From contig JADJNC010000014.1 in the NCBI GenBank assembly GCA_016709335.1, positions 101,464 to 165,463 of the forward strand: a stretch of 64,000 nucleotides of DNA. Reading direction: 5' to 3'. The notes beneath the pieces are model-generated. The model searched no databases, was not told the origin of the DNA, and saw nothing but the letters and a program-made list of their open reading frames with translations. A program made the translations under genes and the position numbers. This DNA is from Candidatus Propionivibrio dominans. GTDB lineage: Bacteria; Pseudomonadota; Gammaproteobacteria; Burkholderiales; Rhodocyclaceae. This document shows, in pieces, positions 1 through 7,604 of this stretch; within the stretch, counting starts at the first letter, position 1; each line of letters begins with the position of its first letter.

Positions 1-895
1 ATCACCGGCAGATTTGACGACCGGCTGGCCCTGGCGCGTGCGACCGACCATTACGGCGGCCAGGCGCTCGCGCTCGGCTGCGTCGCCGCCGACCTGTTCG
101 TTGACGAACTGCCAGAAGCCGTGCACGTCCTGCCGCAGTTGGCGCAGAACGAGGGTAGCTGCCATTGCGGCCGAGGTCGGCCTGGGTTGGGACATCTTCG
201 GCGCGCGGCAGCAGGGCCTGCGGGTCGCGCTGCGGGTCGAGCAAGGGGCGGTCGGTGTAGCCTCCATACTCGTTGGGGTAGCCGAGCAGGTATTCGCCAA
301 GGCAACTGAGGTTGTTGTAAGCCAGTTGCTCCTGGTCGCGCGCGGCCCGGGTGCGGTCCCAGTCGAGTCTGGGTTGCGAGATGCCGTCGACAAAGCCAAA
401 GGGCTCGATGCCGTCCAGGTCGCTGGTCGCCAGTCTGACCAGGATGTCGAAGCCGCTGGCGACCTGCGCCTCGACGGCTTGCTGAAAAGCCGCCAGCCGA
501 CCCGGCCGCGCATAAAGCAACACCAGCACATGCGGAACGCGCTGTCCTGCGCCCCACTGCCAGTACTCGGGCGCGTTGGCCCCCACATCGCCGAGGCGGC
601 GCGACTGGCTGGCGTCACGGCCCAGCCCCGAGACGAACTCGGGTGAAAATGCATTGACGATGTCGTCGGCCACGCCCAGCGCTTGCAGGCCTTCGCGGCT
701 CAAGGCCAATTGCAGCGCGGTGTCGGGCGGCGGCTCGGCGGTGATGGCACTGCTTACCGGTACGCTGGCCAGCCAGACGCGCGCCGCCTCCCGGTCCTTG
801 ACCTGAAGCAGCAGGAAGCTGGCCTGCGTTTGATGCTTGTAGCCGAAGCGCAGCAGGCCCTGGATGTCGTCGAATTCGACCGTGCGCGTACTCAT
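1..895 (-). CDS. DyP-type heme peroxidase, 3' end outside window, frameshifted
   Basis: This is a dye-decolorizing (DyP) peroxidase, a heme enzyme that uses hydrogen peroxide to oxidise varied substrates. The family signature is visible as GFVDGISQP, containing the GxxDG motif whose Asp takes part in peroxide cleavage. Downstream, DLGRNGSY is the start of the segment that precedes the distal Arg region. The reading frame then breaks at the GGG run at 153-155 (CCC on the coding strand). Dropping one base restores a family-like continuation, LVLRQLRQDVHGFWQFVNEQ, in the neighbouring frame through to base 1. The shift is therefore either a sequencing error or a recent inactivation. The ATG overlaps the stop of the upstream membrane-protein gene by four bases (ATGA, 892-895), so the two are translationally coupled. 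The protein has no visible signal peptide and is probably cytoplasmic. The C-terminus lies beyond the window. Confidence 0.85.
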
Positions 896-2190
896 AGCAA
901 CCTCAGCCAGGCCAGTGTTTGCGCATCGCTCATCTGCGTGTTCTCCAGTCCTTCCCGAATGCGCTGGTTGCGCGTCAGGTCGTGCAGGCTCAGGCCGGGA
1001 TAGGCCTTGTACCAGACCTGGGTCGGCACCTGATGCCGCCGCTGGTAGCGCTTGAAGTCCTGTTCGATGCGCGCACCGCCGAGGATCAGCCAGCGCGTGC
1101 GCGGCCAGCCGACGCCGTTGCTGAACACCAGGTTCAGGCCCCAGGCGACCTTGTTGATGAAATCGTCCATGTAGCCCTGGTGGCTGCCGTCGTAGTTGCT
1201 GGTGAACACGACGCGCGTCTTGTCGTCGATGAATACCCAGCGCGCGAAGTGAATGGTTTGCACGCGGGCCAGAAAGCCGCAGGTGAAAACGTGGCGGCAG
1301 GCGTAGTCGATCAACACCAGCAGCGCGCTTACCAGCCAGCGGCGAAACAGCCCGGGTTTGACCGCGCCAATCGCCGTGTACTGGTTGCTCACGTCGATGT
1401 CTTCAAGCACCTGCAGTTCGTTCAGCGCCCCGGCTAGCGGACGCGGGCAGATTTCGGGGTCGGTGCTTTCCCGCGAGCGCAGCAGATAAACGAGCAGCGG
1501 TGAGAGAACGATCAGGAGCGGTAAAACAAGCAGCCCGACGAGCGGCACCGCCAGCAAGTGCGCGATCTTGGCGACCTGCCATGCCAGCGGCGTCGGTGCC
1601 GGTGGCGTGAGATTCAGGCGGCCGGCGCGCACTTCGCCATTGACCAAGTCGCGCAACCCGGAATGCAGGGCGCGTGCCTGCTCGACCGAGTTGACCGGCG
1701 CACGCGACACGCTGGCCGAGAGCACGCGCTGCAAGGCACTCTCTTCCTTGATTTGCCGCACCGTGCGGCCCACCCAGTTGACATAGCTGGCGGCGATCGG
1801 TCGGTCGTGCGCCTGCATCCAGGCCAGCACATCGGTGTCGGCGCCAAAGCCCTCGCAGTGCGCAAAGATGAGGCGCAAGCCTTCGCCGGCACGCTGTACC
1901 AGCTCGGCCAGCACCTCGTGCGCCGGGCCGTCGCAGTCGCCCATGAAACTCAGAACCGTGGGCAGCCGTGGCCGCGGTACGCCCAGCGTATGGAGGTCGA
2001 CTTGCAAGGCATCGTCGAGCACCACCAGGCGCGCGAAGTGCAGCCGCTCGATGGCGGCAAACGGCAGCACGGCATTGTGCGGGTCGGCGGTGCCGGGCGT
2101 GGAATTCATGGTCGCCAGCAGCGCTCGCAGGCTGGCCTCGCGACCGGCCTCGAGCGGTGCCACCAGCATGAAGTGAGCCTGTGGAGTCAC
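892..2190 (-). CDS. DyP-associated membrane protein with duplicated barrel-like domain
   Basis: A 432-residue protein of no named family that I recognise. It has one strongly hydrophobic stretch around residues 210-240 (HLLAVPLVGLLVLPLLIVL...), so it is membrane-anchored. The soluble parts before and after this segment share the motif HFAR followed by VxxDD: LHFARLVVLDD near residue 50 and IHFARWVFIDD near residue 315. This suggests an internally duplicated fold, plausibly the same ferredoxin-like alpha/beta barrel that builds DyP peroxidases. It lies four bases after the small gene 2195-2626 and overlaps the DyP start, so the three genes form one operon. It could be a partner, membrane tether or electron-transfer companion of the peroxidase; that role is inferred from context only. 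Confidence 0.7.
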   Translation of the reverse strand: MTPQAHFMLVAPLEAGREASLRALLATMNSTPGTADPHNAVLPFAAIERLHFARLVVLDDALQVDLHTLGVPRPRLPTVLSFMGDCDGPAHEVLAELVQRAGEGLRLIFAHCEGFGADTDVLAWMQAHDRPIAASYVNWVGRTVRQIKEESALQRVLSASVSRAPVNSVEQARALHSGLRDLVNGEVRAGRLNLTPPAPTPLAWQVAKIAHLLAVPLVGLLVLPLLIVLSPLLVYLLRSRESTDPEICPRPLAGALNELQVLEDIDVSNQYTAIGAVKPGLFRRWLVSALLVLIDYACRHVFTCGFLARVQTIHFARWVFIDDKTRVVFTSNYDGSHQGYMDDFINKVAWGLNLVFSNGVGWPRTRWLILGGARIEQDFKRYQRRHQVPTQVWYKAYPGLSLHDLTRNQRIREGLENTQMSDAQTLAWLRLL

Positions 2191-2194
2191 GGCG

Positions 2195-2626
2195 TCAGAA
2201 CTTCAGGCAGAAGTCGATCAGGCGCTCTTTGCCCAGGTACACCTTGCCGAGGTAGAAACCCGGGCCGATCAGGCGAATCTCGTCGCGCACGTAATGCGCG
2301 AGTATCGAGGTCTCGGAGTAGTCGAGCACGATGCAATCCTTGTCGTCGAGCCAGCTCGGTGCGATATAAACCCTGGCCAGAATGGCTTCCAGACCGAAGG
2401 CCAGAATTTTGTTCTTGAGCACGCCCTTCCTGGCGTCGAACACTTTGCCCTGCCAACTGAAGAAGTTGATGAGTTTCGCGATGTTTGCATTGTAGCGGGT
2501 GCCGGGGGCGATGATCGCCGTGCCTTCGGCCGGGCCATCGGGGATCTCGCCTGCAGGGCTGGCGCGAAACAGCTCGAGGAGCTGCGTCCGGGACATTGCC
2601 AGCAACTGGCTTACGTCGTAGGCCAT
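2195..2626 (-). CDS. conserved hypothetical protein, first gene of DyP operon
   Basis: A 143-residue soluble protein starting MAYDVSQLLAMSRTQLLELF. This start was preferred over an ATG 15 codons upstream because AAGGAGA sits at the right distance before it. The central part reads NFFSWQGKVFD and the end DEIRLIGPGFYLGKVYLG. The repeated G-x-GKV/F pattern suggests a small beta-barrel or lipid-binding type fold, but I cannot name a family. The gene is followed after four bases by the membrane-protein gene and then the DyP peroxidase, so it is probably co-expressed with them. No signal peptide or transmembrane segment is seen. Confidence 0.65.
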   Translation of the reverse strand: MAYDVSQLLAMSRTQLLELFRASPAGEIPDGPAEGTAIIAPGTRYNANIAKLINFFSWQGKVFDARKGVLKNKILAFGLEAILARVYIAPSWLDDKDCIVLDYSETSILAHYVRDEIRLIGPGFYLGKVYLGKERLIDFCLKF

Positions 2627-3089
2627 GGTGATCTCTCCTTCAGCGTGCTTGCTGCGGTTGATAAAACTCACTGGGCTTGTACGGCATCGAAGGACAGGTC
2701 ATCCAACGCTCTGACGCGGAGTATCGCTGACGCCGGGTGCCGCAGTCAATTGCCGGATTCATTTCCGAATTCACGCCTGCATTCAACACGATTTGCAAAA
2801 ATGCCATCCGAATTGCACCTCAGGTACTGCCGGCGACCTGGAAGTTGCGGCACGCTCTGAGTGTCAACATCAAGCAGCCATTCGTAATCGGTGACTGATT
2901 TGCGCTGGTGCTATGAATAGTGCTGAAGGGACACTCGTTCACCTGTCTCGGTTCGGCCAATATAAAAGGCTTTCCAGAACGACCATCTCCGGACGTCGAT
3001 GCCAAGCAGGAAATAGTCGGGAATAGTGATTGCAATGCAATCAATACTTTGATAGGCTGCTATCGTTGATTCCAATTTAGGAGGCGACC
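2627..3089. other. divergent intergenic region
   Basis: This 463-bp stretch separates the DyP operon (leftward) from the toxin-antitoxin pair (rightward). It must hold promoters for both. A 74-codon minus-strand open frame at 2820-3044 has no recognisable product and is treated as noise. The only clear signals are the ribosome-binding site AGGAGG just before the antitoxin start and the palindrome at 3027-3043. Confidence 0.5.
3027..3043. promoter_or_regulatory. palindromic operator candidate upstream of toxin-antitoxin genes
   Basis: TGATTGCA and TGCAATCA form a perfect 8-bp inverted repeat around one A, ending 46 bases before the antitoxin ATG. FitA/VapB ribbon-helix-helix antitoxins repress their own operon by binding short inverted repeats at the promoter, so this is the likely operator. 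The assignment rests on symmetry and position only. Confidence 0.45.
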
Positions 3090-3302
3090 ATGGCTACCAA
3101 TCTAGTGGTTCGAAATGTTGACGAGGACGTTGCCTTGGCACTGAAGCGACTGGCAGCAGCTCATGGCAGAAGCGCGGAAGCAGAGCATCGCGAGATCTTA
3201 AGAACAGTTCTGCAGCAGCCGAAGCGTCGGTCTGTTGCCGAGATTCTCTCGAGCATGCCCAATGTGGGAGAAGACTCCGACTTTGATTGCCGAAACGGGT
3301 AG
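3090..3302 (+). CDS. FitA/VapB-type ribbon-helix-helix antitoxin
   Basis: A 70-residue antitoxin of the type II toxin-antitoxin class. The N-terminus (NLVVRNVDEDVALALKRLA, then HGRSAEAEHREIL) is the ribbon-helix-helix DNA-binding fold as in gonococcal FitA, with the characteristic GRSxEAE stretch. The acidic C-terminal tail (residues about 55-70) would bind and block the toxin active site. AGGAGG at 3079-3084 is a strong ribosome-binding site. The toxin gene starts 8 bases after the stop. The pair probably represses its own transcription through the palindrome at 3027-3043. Confidence 0.85.
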   Translation: MATNLVVRNVDEDVALALKRLAAAHGRSAEAEHREILRTVLQQPKRRSVAEILSSMPNVGEDSDFDCRNG

Positions 3303-3310
3303 GAGTCGAC

Positions 3311-3721
3311 ATGTATCTGGTTGACACCAATGTTATCAGCGAAGCCAGAAAAGGGAAAAAAGCGAACCCTGGTGTTCAAAGGTTTTTCCGGACGATCGAA
3401 GCTGAAGACCTCTATTTGTCCGTGCAAACAATAGGTGAAATTCGAAGAGGACTGGAGAACATTCGGCATCGCGGCGATCTCCCCCAGGCCAGGAAGCTCG
3501 AAAAATGGCTTGATTTGCTGGTAACGGACTACGACAACAGGATATTGAGCTTCGATCAGGAATGCGCTCAAGTGTGGGGCCGGCTGATGTCACCACATCA
3601 TGAACATCCAATAGACAAACAGATTGCGGCGATTGCACTGATTCATGACTTGACAGTGGTAACCCGCAACGTCGATGATTTTCGCGGAACGGGTACCAGA
3701 ATAAACAATCCGTTCGGTTAG
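3311..3721 (+). CDS. FitB/VapC-type PIN-domain ribonuclease toxin
   Basis: A 136-residue PIN-domain endoribonuclease, the toxin of the pair. It opens with MYLVDTNVISE, the usual first strand of VapC/FitB. The expected metal-binding acidic residues are D5, E43 (in GEIRRGL), D102 (in HPIDKQIAA) and D122/D123 (TRNVDDF). The ATG at 3311 was chosen over an in-frame ATG at 3287 because AGGAG lies just before it and it begins exactly at the PIN core. It is neutralised by the upstream antitoxin and probably cleaves tRNA or other structured RNA when released. Length matches FitB. Confidence 0.88.
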   Translation: MYLVDTNVISEARKGKKANPGVQRFFRTIEAEDLYLSVQTIGEIRRGLENIRHRGDLPQARKLEKWLDLLVTDYDNRILSFDQECAQVWGRLMSPHHEHPIDKQIAAIALIHDLTVVTRNVDDFRGTGTRINNPFG

Positions 3722-4021
3722 CAACTTCAATTTCTCTGATGCCCAGCTCGCGACCGGCAGACTAGATTATCCGCGTTTTGGATCATTGATCTCCCACTCC
3801 AGCGTCCGCAACGTCTCCATGATCTCGTCGAAGCCAGGTTAGCGGCCGAAGATCATGTGCGGCTGAAGATCATGTTGCGCATCTGCACATAATCCAGCCA
3901 CACTGATCGACAGTGATCCGGGTGCCTTGATCAATCATGCACTTCGTCCCCGCCATCGATCCGTAGCTCGCACCGATTGTGCAATCGGGTAACATCGCTT
4001 CTTTTTCCGCTGGCCTGACCT
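3722..4021. other. intergenic region with degraded coding remnant
   Basis: About 300 bp between the toxin gene and recQ. It holds the remnant at 3767-3900 described separately. No promoter or terminator could be identified with confidence, and recQ has no strong ribosome-binding site. Confidence 0.4.
3767..3900 (-). pseudogene. remnant of an unidentified small gene
   Basis: On the minus strand two protein-like pieces are visible in different frames: WLDYVQMRNMIFSR at the 5' side and GFDEIMETLRTLEWEINDPK ending at a stop at 3767. An imperfect direct duplication (GCGGCCGAAGATCATGT, then GCGGCTGAAGATCATGT, 3842-3876) sits between them and breaks the frame. The pieces read like one short conserved protein that has been disrupted. 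I cannot name its family. Confidence 0.3.
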
Positions 4022-5908
4022 GTGACCCACCCCGCTTCGTCGTCCCCCGACCCTATCCTGCACGAGGTGTTCGGCTACAGCGCCTATCGCGGTGCGCAGG
4101 CCGACATTATCGGGCATATGATCGCCGGTGGCGATGCGCTGGTGCTGATGCCCACCGGTGGCGGCAAGAGCCTGTGTTACCAAGTGCCGGCGATCGCCCG
4201 CCATCGTGCTGGTTGCGGCGTGACGCTGGTGGTCAGCCCGCTGATCGCGCTGATGCACGACCAGGTCGGCGCGCTTGAAGAAGCCGGCGTGCATGCCGCC
4301 TTCCTCAATTCCTCGCTGCTGCTTCCCGAATCGCAGCAGATCGAGCGCGAGATGATGAGCGGTCGGCTGGTGCTGCTCTACGTGGCTCCCGAGCGCCTGA
4401 CCACCGAGCGCATGCTCGGGCAGCTCGATTCGCTGCACGAGCGCGGCTTGCTCAGCCTGGTCGCCATCGACGAGGCGCATTGCGTCAGTCAGTGGGGGCA
4501 CGATTTCCGCGCCGACTACCTGGCGCTGAACCTGCTGCACGAGCGCTACCCCGACGTGCCGCGCATCGCGCTCACGGCAACAGCCGACGAACTGACGCGC
4601 GCCGACATCATCGAACGCCTGGCGCTGGCCGAGGCACGCGTCTTCATCAGCAGCTTCGACCGGCCGAACATTCGCTACGCGGTGGTCGAGAAGGACGACG
4701 CGCGCAAGCAGTTGCTGCGTTTCATCCAGGATGAACACAAGGGTGACGCCGGCATCGTGTATTGCCAGTCGCGCAAGAAGGTCGAGGAGACGGCCCTCTG
4801 GCTGAGTGGCGAGGGCGTCTGCGCGCTGCCTTACCACGCCGGGCTCGACGCCGGCATGCGCCGACGCCACCAGAATCGCTTCCTGCGCGAAGAAGGCATC
4901 GTCATGGTCGCCACCATTGCCTTCGGCATGGGCATCGACAAGCCCGACGTGCGCTTCGTCGCCCACCTCGATTTGCCGAAGAACATCGAAAGCTATTATC
5001 AGGAGACCGGCCGCGCCGGCCGCGATGGCCAGCCCGCCGACGCCTGGATGGCCTACGGCCTGGCCGATGTGGTCAACCAGCGGCGCATGATCGACGACAG
5101 CCCGGCCGCCGAGGAGTTCAAGCGCGGGCAGCGCGGCAAGCTCGACGCGCTGCTGGCGCTGGCCGAAGCGCACGATTGCCGGCGCGTGCGCCTGCTCGAC
5201 TACTTCGGCGAGGCCAGCACGGCGTGCGGCGCGCAGCAGAATGCCTGCGACAACTGCCTGCATCCGCCGGCCACCTGGGATGCGACCGAGGCCGCGCGCA
5301 AGGCGCTGTCGTGCGTCTACCGCTTCCAGCAGAACCGCGGCCAGCGTTTCGGCGCCGTGCACCTTATCGACGTGTTGCGCGGCAAGACCACCGACAAGGT
5401 CGCGCAATACGGGCATGCGAGTCTGTCAACGTTTGGCGTTGGCGCCGATGTCAGCGAAGCGCAATGGCGCGCCGTGCTGCGCCAGTTGATTGCCCTGGGC
5501 TACCTGCGCAGCGAAGGCGAGTACAACACGCTGGAACTCACACCGACGGCGCGCCAGGTGCTGCGCGGCGAAGGGCCGATGTTGCTGCGGCAGCCCAGTA
5601 GCAGCCCTAAACGGACGAAGGGCGGGCACGGCGGCAAGACCAGTTCCACCTCTGGCGGCAAGGGCAAGCCGCCGCCCTTGCCGCTCGATGCGCAGGGCCT
5701 CAAGCGCTTTGAAGCACTGAAGGCGTGGCGTGCCGAAGTCGCACGCGAACACAACCTGCCTGCGTATATCGTTTTTCACGATGCAACGCTGGCCGAGATG
5801 GCGCAGCTCGCACCCGAATCGCTCGCTGCGCTGGCGCAGATCAGTGGCGTCGGGTCGAAGAAGCTGGAGGCCTACGGGCGAGAAATCCTGCGGGTCGTTA
5901 ACGGTTGA
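4022..5908 (+). CDS. recQ: ATP-dependent DNA helicase RecQ
   Basis: A 628-residue superfamily 2 3'-5' DNA helicase of recombination and replication-fork repair. Walker A is [12 protein letters not shown] (residues about 40-50). The DEAH box is [16 protein letters not shown], carrying the RecQ-specific aromatic-rich loop. Motif III is TATAD and motif [12 protein letters not shown]. The RecQ C-terminal zinc site is represented by the [11 protein letters not shown] cysteines near residue 400, followed by a winged helix (about 420-520) and a C-terminal HRDC domain ending in [14 protein letters not shown] low-complexity Pro/Lys/Gly linker separates winged helix and HRDC. The frame opens with GTG and no clear ribosome-binding site, so the start may be slightly off. 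Length is normal for the family. Confidence 0.95.
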   Translation: MTHPASSSPDPILHEVFGYSAYRGAQADIIGHMIAGGDALVLMPTGGGKSLCYQVPAIARHRAGCGVTLVVSPLIALMHDQVGALEEAGVHAAFLNSSLLLPESQQIEREMMSGRLVLLYVAPERLTTERMLGQLDSLHERGLLSLVAIDEAHCVSQWGHDFRADYLALNLLHERYPDVPRIALTATADELTRADIIERLALAEARVFISSFDRPNIRYAVVEKDDARKQLLRFIQDEHKGDAGIVYCQSRKKVEETALWLSGEGVCALPYHAGLDAGMRRRHQNRFLREEGIVMVATIAFGMGIDKPDVRFVAHLDLPKNIESYYQETGRAGRDGQPADAWMAYGLADVVNQRRMIDDSPAAEEFKRGQRGKLDALLALAEAHDCRRVRLLDYFGEASTACGAQQNACDNCLHPPATWDATEAARKALSCVYRFQQNRGQRFGAVHLIDVLRGKTTDKVAQYGHASLSTFGVGADVSEAQWRAVLRQLIALGYLRSEGEYNTLELTPTARQVLRGEGPMLLRQPSSSPKRTKGGHGGKTSSTSGGKGKPPPLPLDAQGLKRFEALKAWRAEVAREHNLPAYIVFHDATLAEMAQLAPESLAALAQISGVGSKKLEAYGREILRVVNG

Positions 5909-5949
5909 TTGACCGGATGCAGGAACAGGATTTCAGTTAAGCTGAGCGC

Positions 5950-6282
5950 ATGGATTTGCTCGATCTTCTCGGACTTCTGCTGCTGGCCGCAAGCGGCTGG
6001 CTCTGGTACGACAGCCTCAAAGCGCGCGAAATGGCGGTGTCTTCGGCGAAGGCCGCCTGCAGTTCGGAGAATCTGCTGCTGCTCGATGACACCGTAGCCA
6101 TCCAGCGCATCAGCCTGGGGCGGGACGGCGAAGGCGTCCTGCGCATCCGTCGCATTTACGCCTTCGAGTACAGCGATACGGGCAATGACCGCAGTTCAGG
6201 GAGCATTGTCATGCTCGGTAGCCGCGTCCTGGTAATCAATCTCAATCTTCGGGTCATGCCCGAGAGGACATTGCTTCACTGA
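5950..6282 (+). CDS. DUF3301 family membrane-anchored protein
   Basis: A 110-residue protein with one N-terminal transmembrane helix (LLDLLGLLLLAASGWLWYDS) followed by KAREMAVSSAKAACSSENLLLLDDTVA. This is the hallmark of DUF3301, a family of small proteobacterial inner-membrane proteins of unknown function. The rest (RRIYAFEYSDTGNDRSSGSI and MLGSRVLVINL) also fits the family. It lies 41 bases after recQ on the same strand. No function can be given. Confidence 0.8.
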   Translation: MDLLDLLGLLLLAASGWLWYDSLKAREMAVSSAKAACSSENLLLLDDTVAIQRISLGRDGEGVLRIRRIYAFEYSDTGNDRSSGSIVMLGSRVLVINLNLRVMPERTLLH

Positions 6283-6393
6283 ACAATCCAGCGGATTTTT
6301 TCGGGGTTTTATTGCTCAAATACGGCATTGGTTGGGAATGTGACGCCAGGGATACTTTTGCTGCACTTGAGTTTCAATCATTGAAGGAGCGAG

Positions 6394-7338
6394 ATGATGA
6401 TGTCGATGACTCTTCACCGGAAGTGGCTTTTTCGCTGCGCTGGTTTGTGGCTGATAGGGTTCTCGCTCAGTGTAGGGGCGAAACCACTTCCCGACGACCC
6501 ATTGCAACGGCAATGCTGGTTGCAGCACACCGCCGAGAGAACCGAGCTTGGTCGGATGCTTGACCCGACCCCAGTGACATTTTCGAACCTGGGCAACGGC
6601 TATACGGTACGCAGCCCGTTCTGGGTCGAGTTCGGCATCCGGGGAATGGGAGTCATGCCCGCCGGCAACAAGATGGACAAGACCGGGCATCACCACCTGC
6701 TGATCGATACGCCTTTACCGCCGGGTGTTTTTGATCCGATTCCTTTCTCGGATACTTACCGTCATTTCGGCAAGGGACAGACCGGCACGGTGCTTGATTT
6801 GCCAGCCGGCCAACACACGCTGCGTCTCCTGTTTGCCGATCACGCGCACCGTCCCTATTTTGTTTTCAGTCCGGAAATCAAGATAACCGTTGTCGGAAAA
6901 CGTGCTGAAGCACCGGCACCGCAAATCAACTCCGAGCAGTTCGACGCCACCTGCAGGGCATGGTATCAGGACGAACTGACTACACCGATAAGCACCGGCA
7001 AGGCGGTTTATGTGAAGAACATACGCAGCGGTGAGCCAGTGGACTCCCCGCTGCTGGTGAAATTCGGGGTCGTCGGATTCGGGGTTGCTCCAGCCGGCAG
7101 CCCCGTCAACGATGCCGGTTATTTCGTTTTGAAGGTTACAAAAAAGAAAGTTCCGGTCAGCAGTGTTTCACTGAAAAACGGTGCGACGGAAACCATTCTC
7201 GATCTGCCTCCAGGCGACTATGACTTCGAGGTCGAGTTTGTCGGCACGGAGGGCAAGCGGCTGTTGCAGGATGAGTTGCGCATAGCCGTCGTCAGGAAAC
7301 GGGAAAATGGTTTTGAGAATCGCACCCGGCCTCAATGA
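6394..7338 (+). CDS. secreted protein with two DUF4399 domains
   Basis: A 314-residue exported protein. It starts with a Lys/Arg-containing hydrophobic signal peptide (residues about 8-30) with probable cleavage after SVGA. The first DUF4399 domain (about 60-165) has the classic blocks FGIRGMGVMPAG, KTGHHHLLID, TYRHFGKGQTGTVLDLPAG and LLFADHAHRPY. A second, more divergent copy (about 195-300) has VKFGVVGFGVAPAGS and TILDLPPGDYDFEVEF. DUF4399 is a periplasmic beta-sandwich domain with conserved His residues, of unknown role; the second copy has lost the HHH and HAH motifs. GAAGGAG precedes the first of three consecutive ATG-containing codons. It appears to be a single-gene unit. Confidence 0.8.
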   Translation: MMMSMTLHRKWLFRCAGLWLIGFSLSVGAKPLPDDPLQRQCWLQHTAERTELGRMLDPTPVTFSNLGNGYTVRSPFWVEFGIRGMGVMPAGNKMDKTGHHHLLIDTPLPPGVFDPIPFSDTYRHFGKGQTGTVLDLPAGQHTLRLLFADHAHRPYFVFSPEIKITVVGKRAEAPAPQINSEQFDATCRAWYQDELTTPISTGKAVYVKNIRSGEPVDSPLLVKFGVVGFGVAPAGSPVNDAGYFVLKVTKKKVPVSSVSLKNGATETILDLPPGDYDFEVEFVGTEGKRLLQDELRIAVVRKRENGFENRTRPQ

Positions 7339-7604
7339 AGCGACGAGATCGGCTTGAAAAGAACCCTTTCCTGCCCTTGGCGCGCGGTCGCGCATTCTCC
7401 AGCAACCGAAGGCAATACGGAGCCGGGAGGACGTTGCTAGCAGCCTGTCGGACTTGATGGGTCGAAGCGAAAAAAGTGGGAAACGAGCGCAGTTTTTCAT
7501 GGATTTCAAGCGAATAGTTGTTCTATTCGCGTAGAAATACAGGGAAAAATGAGCCGTCTTCCCACTTTTTGCAGCCGACTTGGTCAAGTCCGACAGGCTG
7601 CTAG
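7339..7604. other. intergenic region carrying a hairpin element
   Basis: The first 98 bases after the DUF4399 gene hold no gene that I recognise. The rest, 7437-7604, is the palindromic element listed separately. Its right end is also the left target duplication of the neighbouring insertion sequence. Confidence 0.5.
7437..7604. repeat. 168-bp MITE-like palindromic element
   Basis: The ends are a perfect 21-bp inverted repeat: 7437-7457 begins CTAGCAGCCTGTCGGACTT, and 7584-7604 is its reverse complement. A second nested pair, AAAAAGTGGG (7471-7480) and CCCACTTTTT (7561-7570), and a central 8-bp hairpin GCGAATAG/CTATTCGC (7510-7530) make the whole element able to fold on itself. It has no coding capacity. 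This is the structure of a non-autonomous miniature element mobilised by some transposase in trans. The outermost CTAG may be a target duplication rather than part of the repeat. Confidence 0.75.

Noticed and set aside
2820..3044. 74-codon minus-strand open frame upstream of the toxin-antitoxin pair
   Set aside because: No ribosome-binding site, unusual composition and overlap with the probable operator.
3935..5416. A 493-codon minus-strand open frame antisense to recQ
   Set aside because: The plus strand encodes a textbook RecQ; the antisense frame is a codon-bias artefact.
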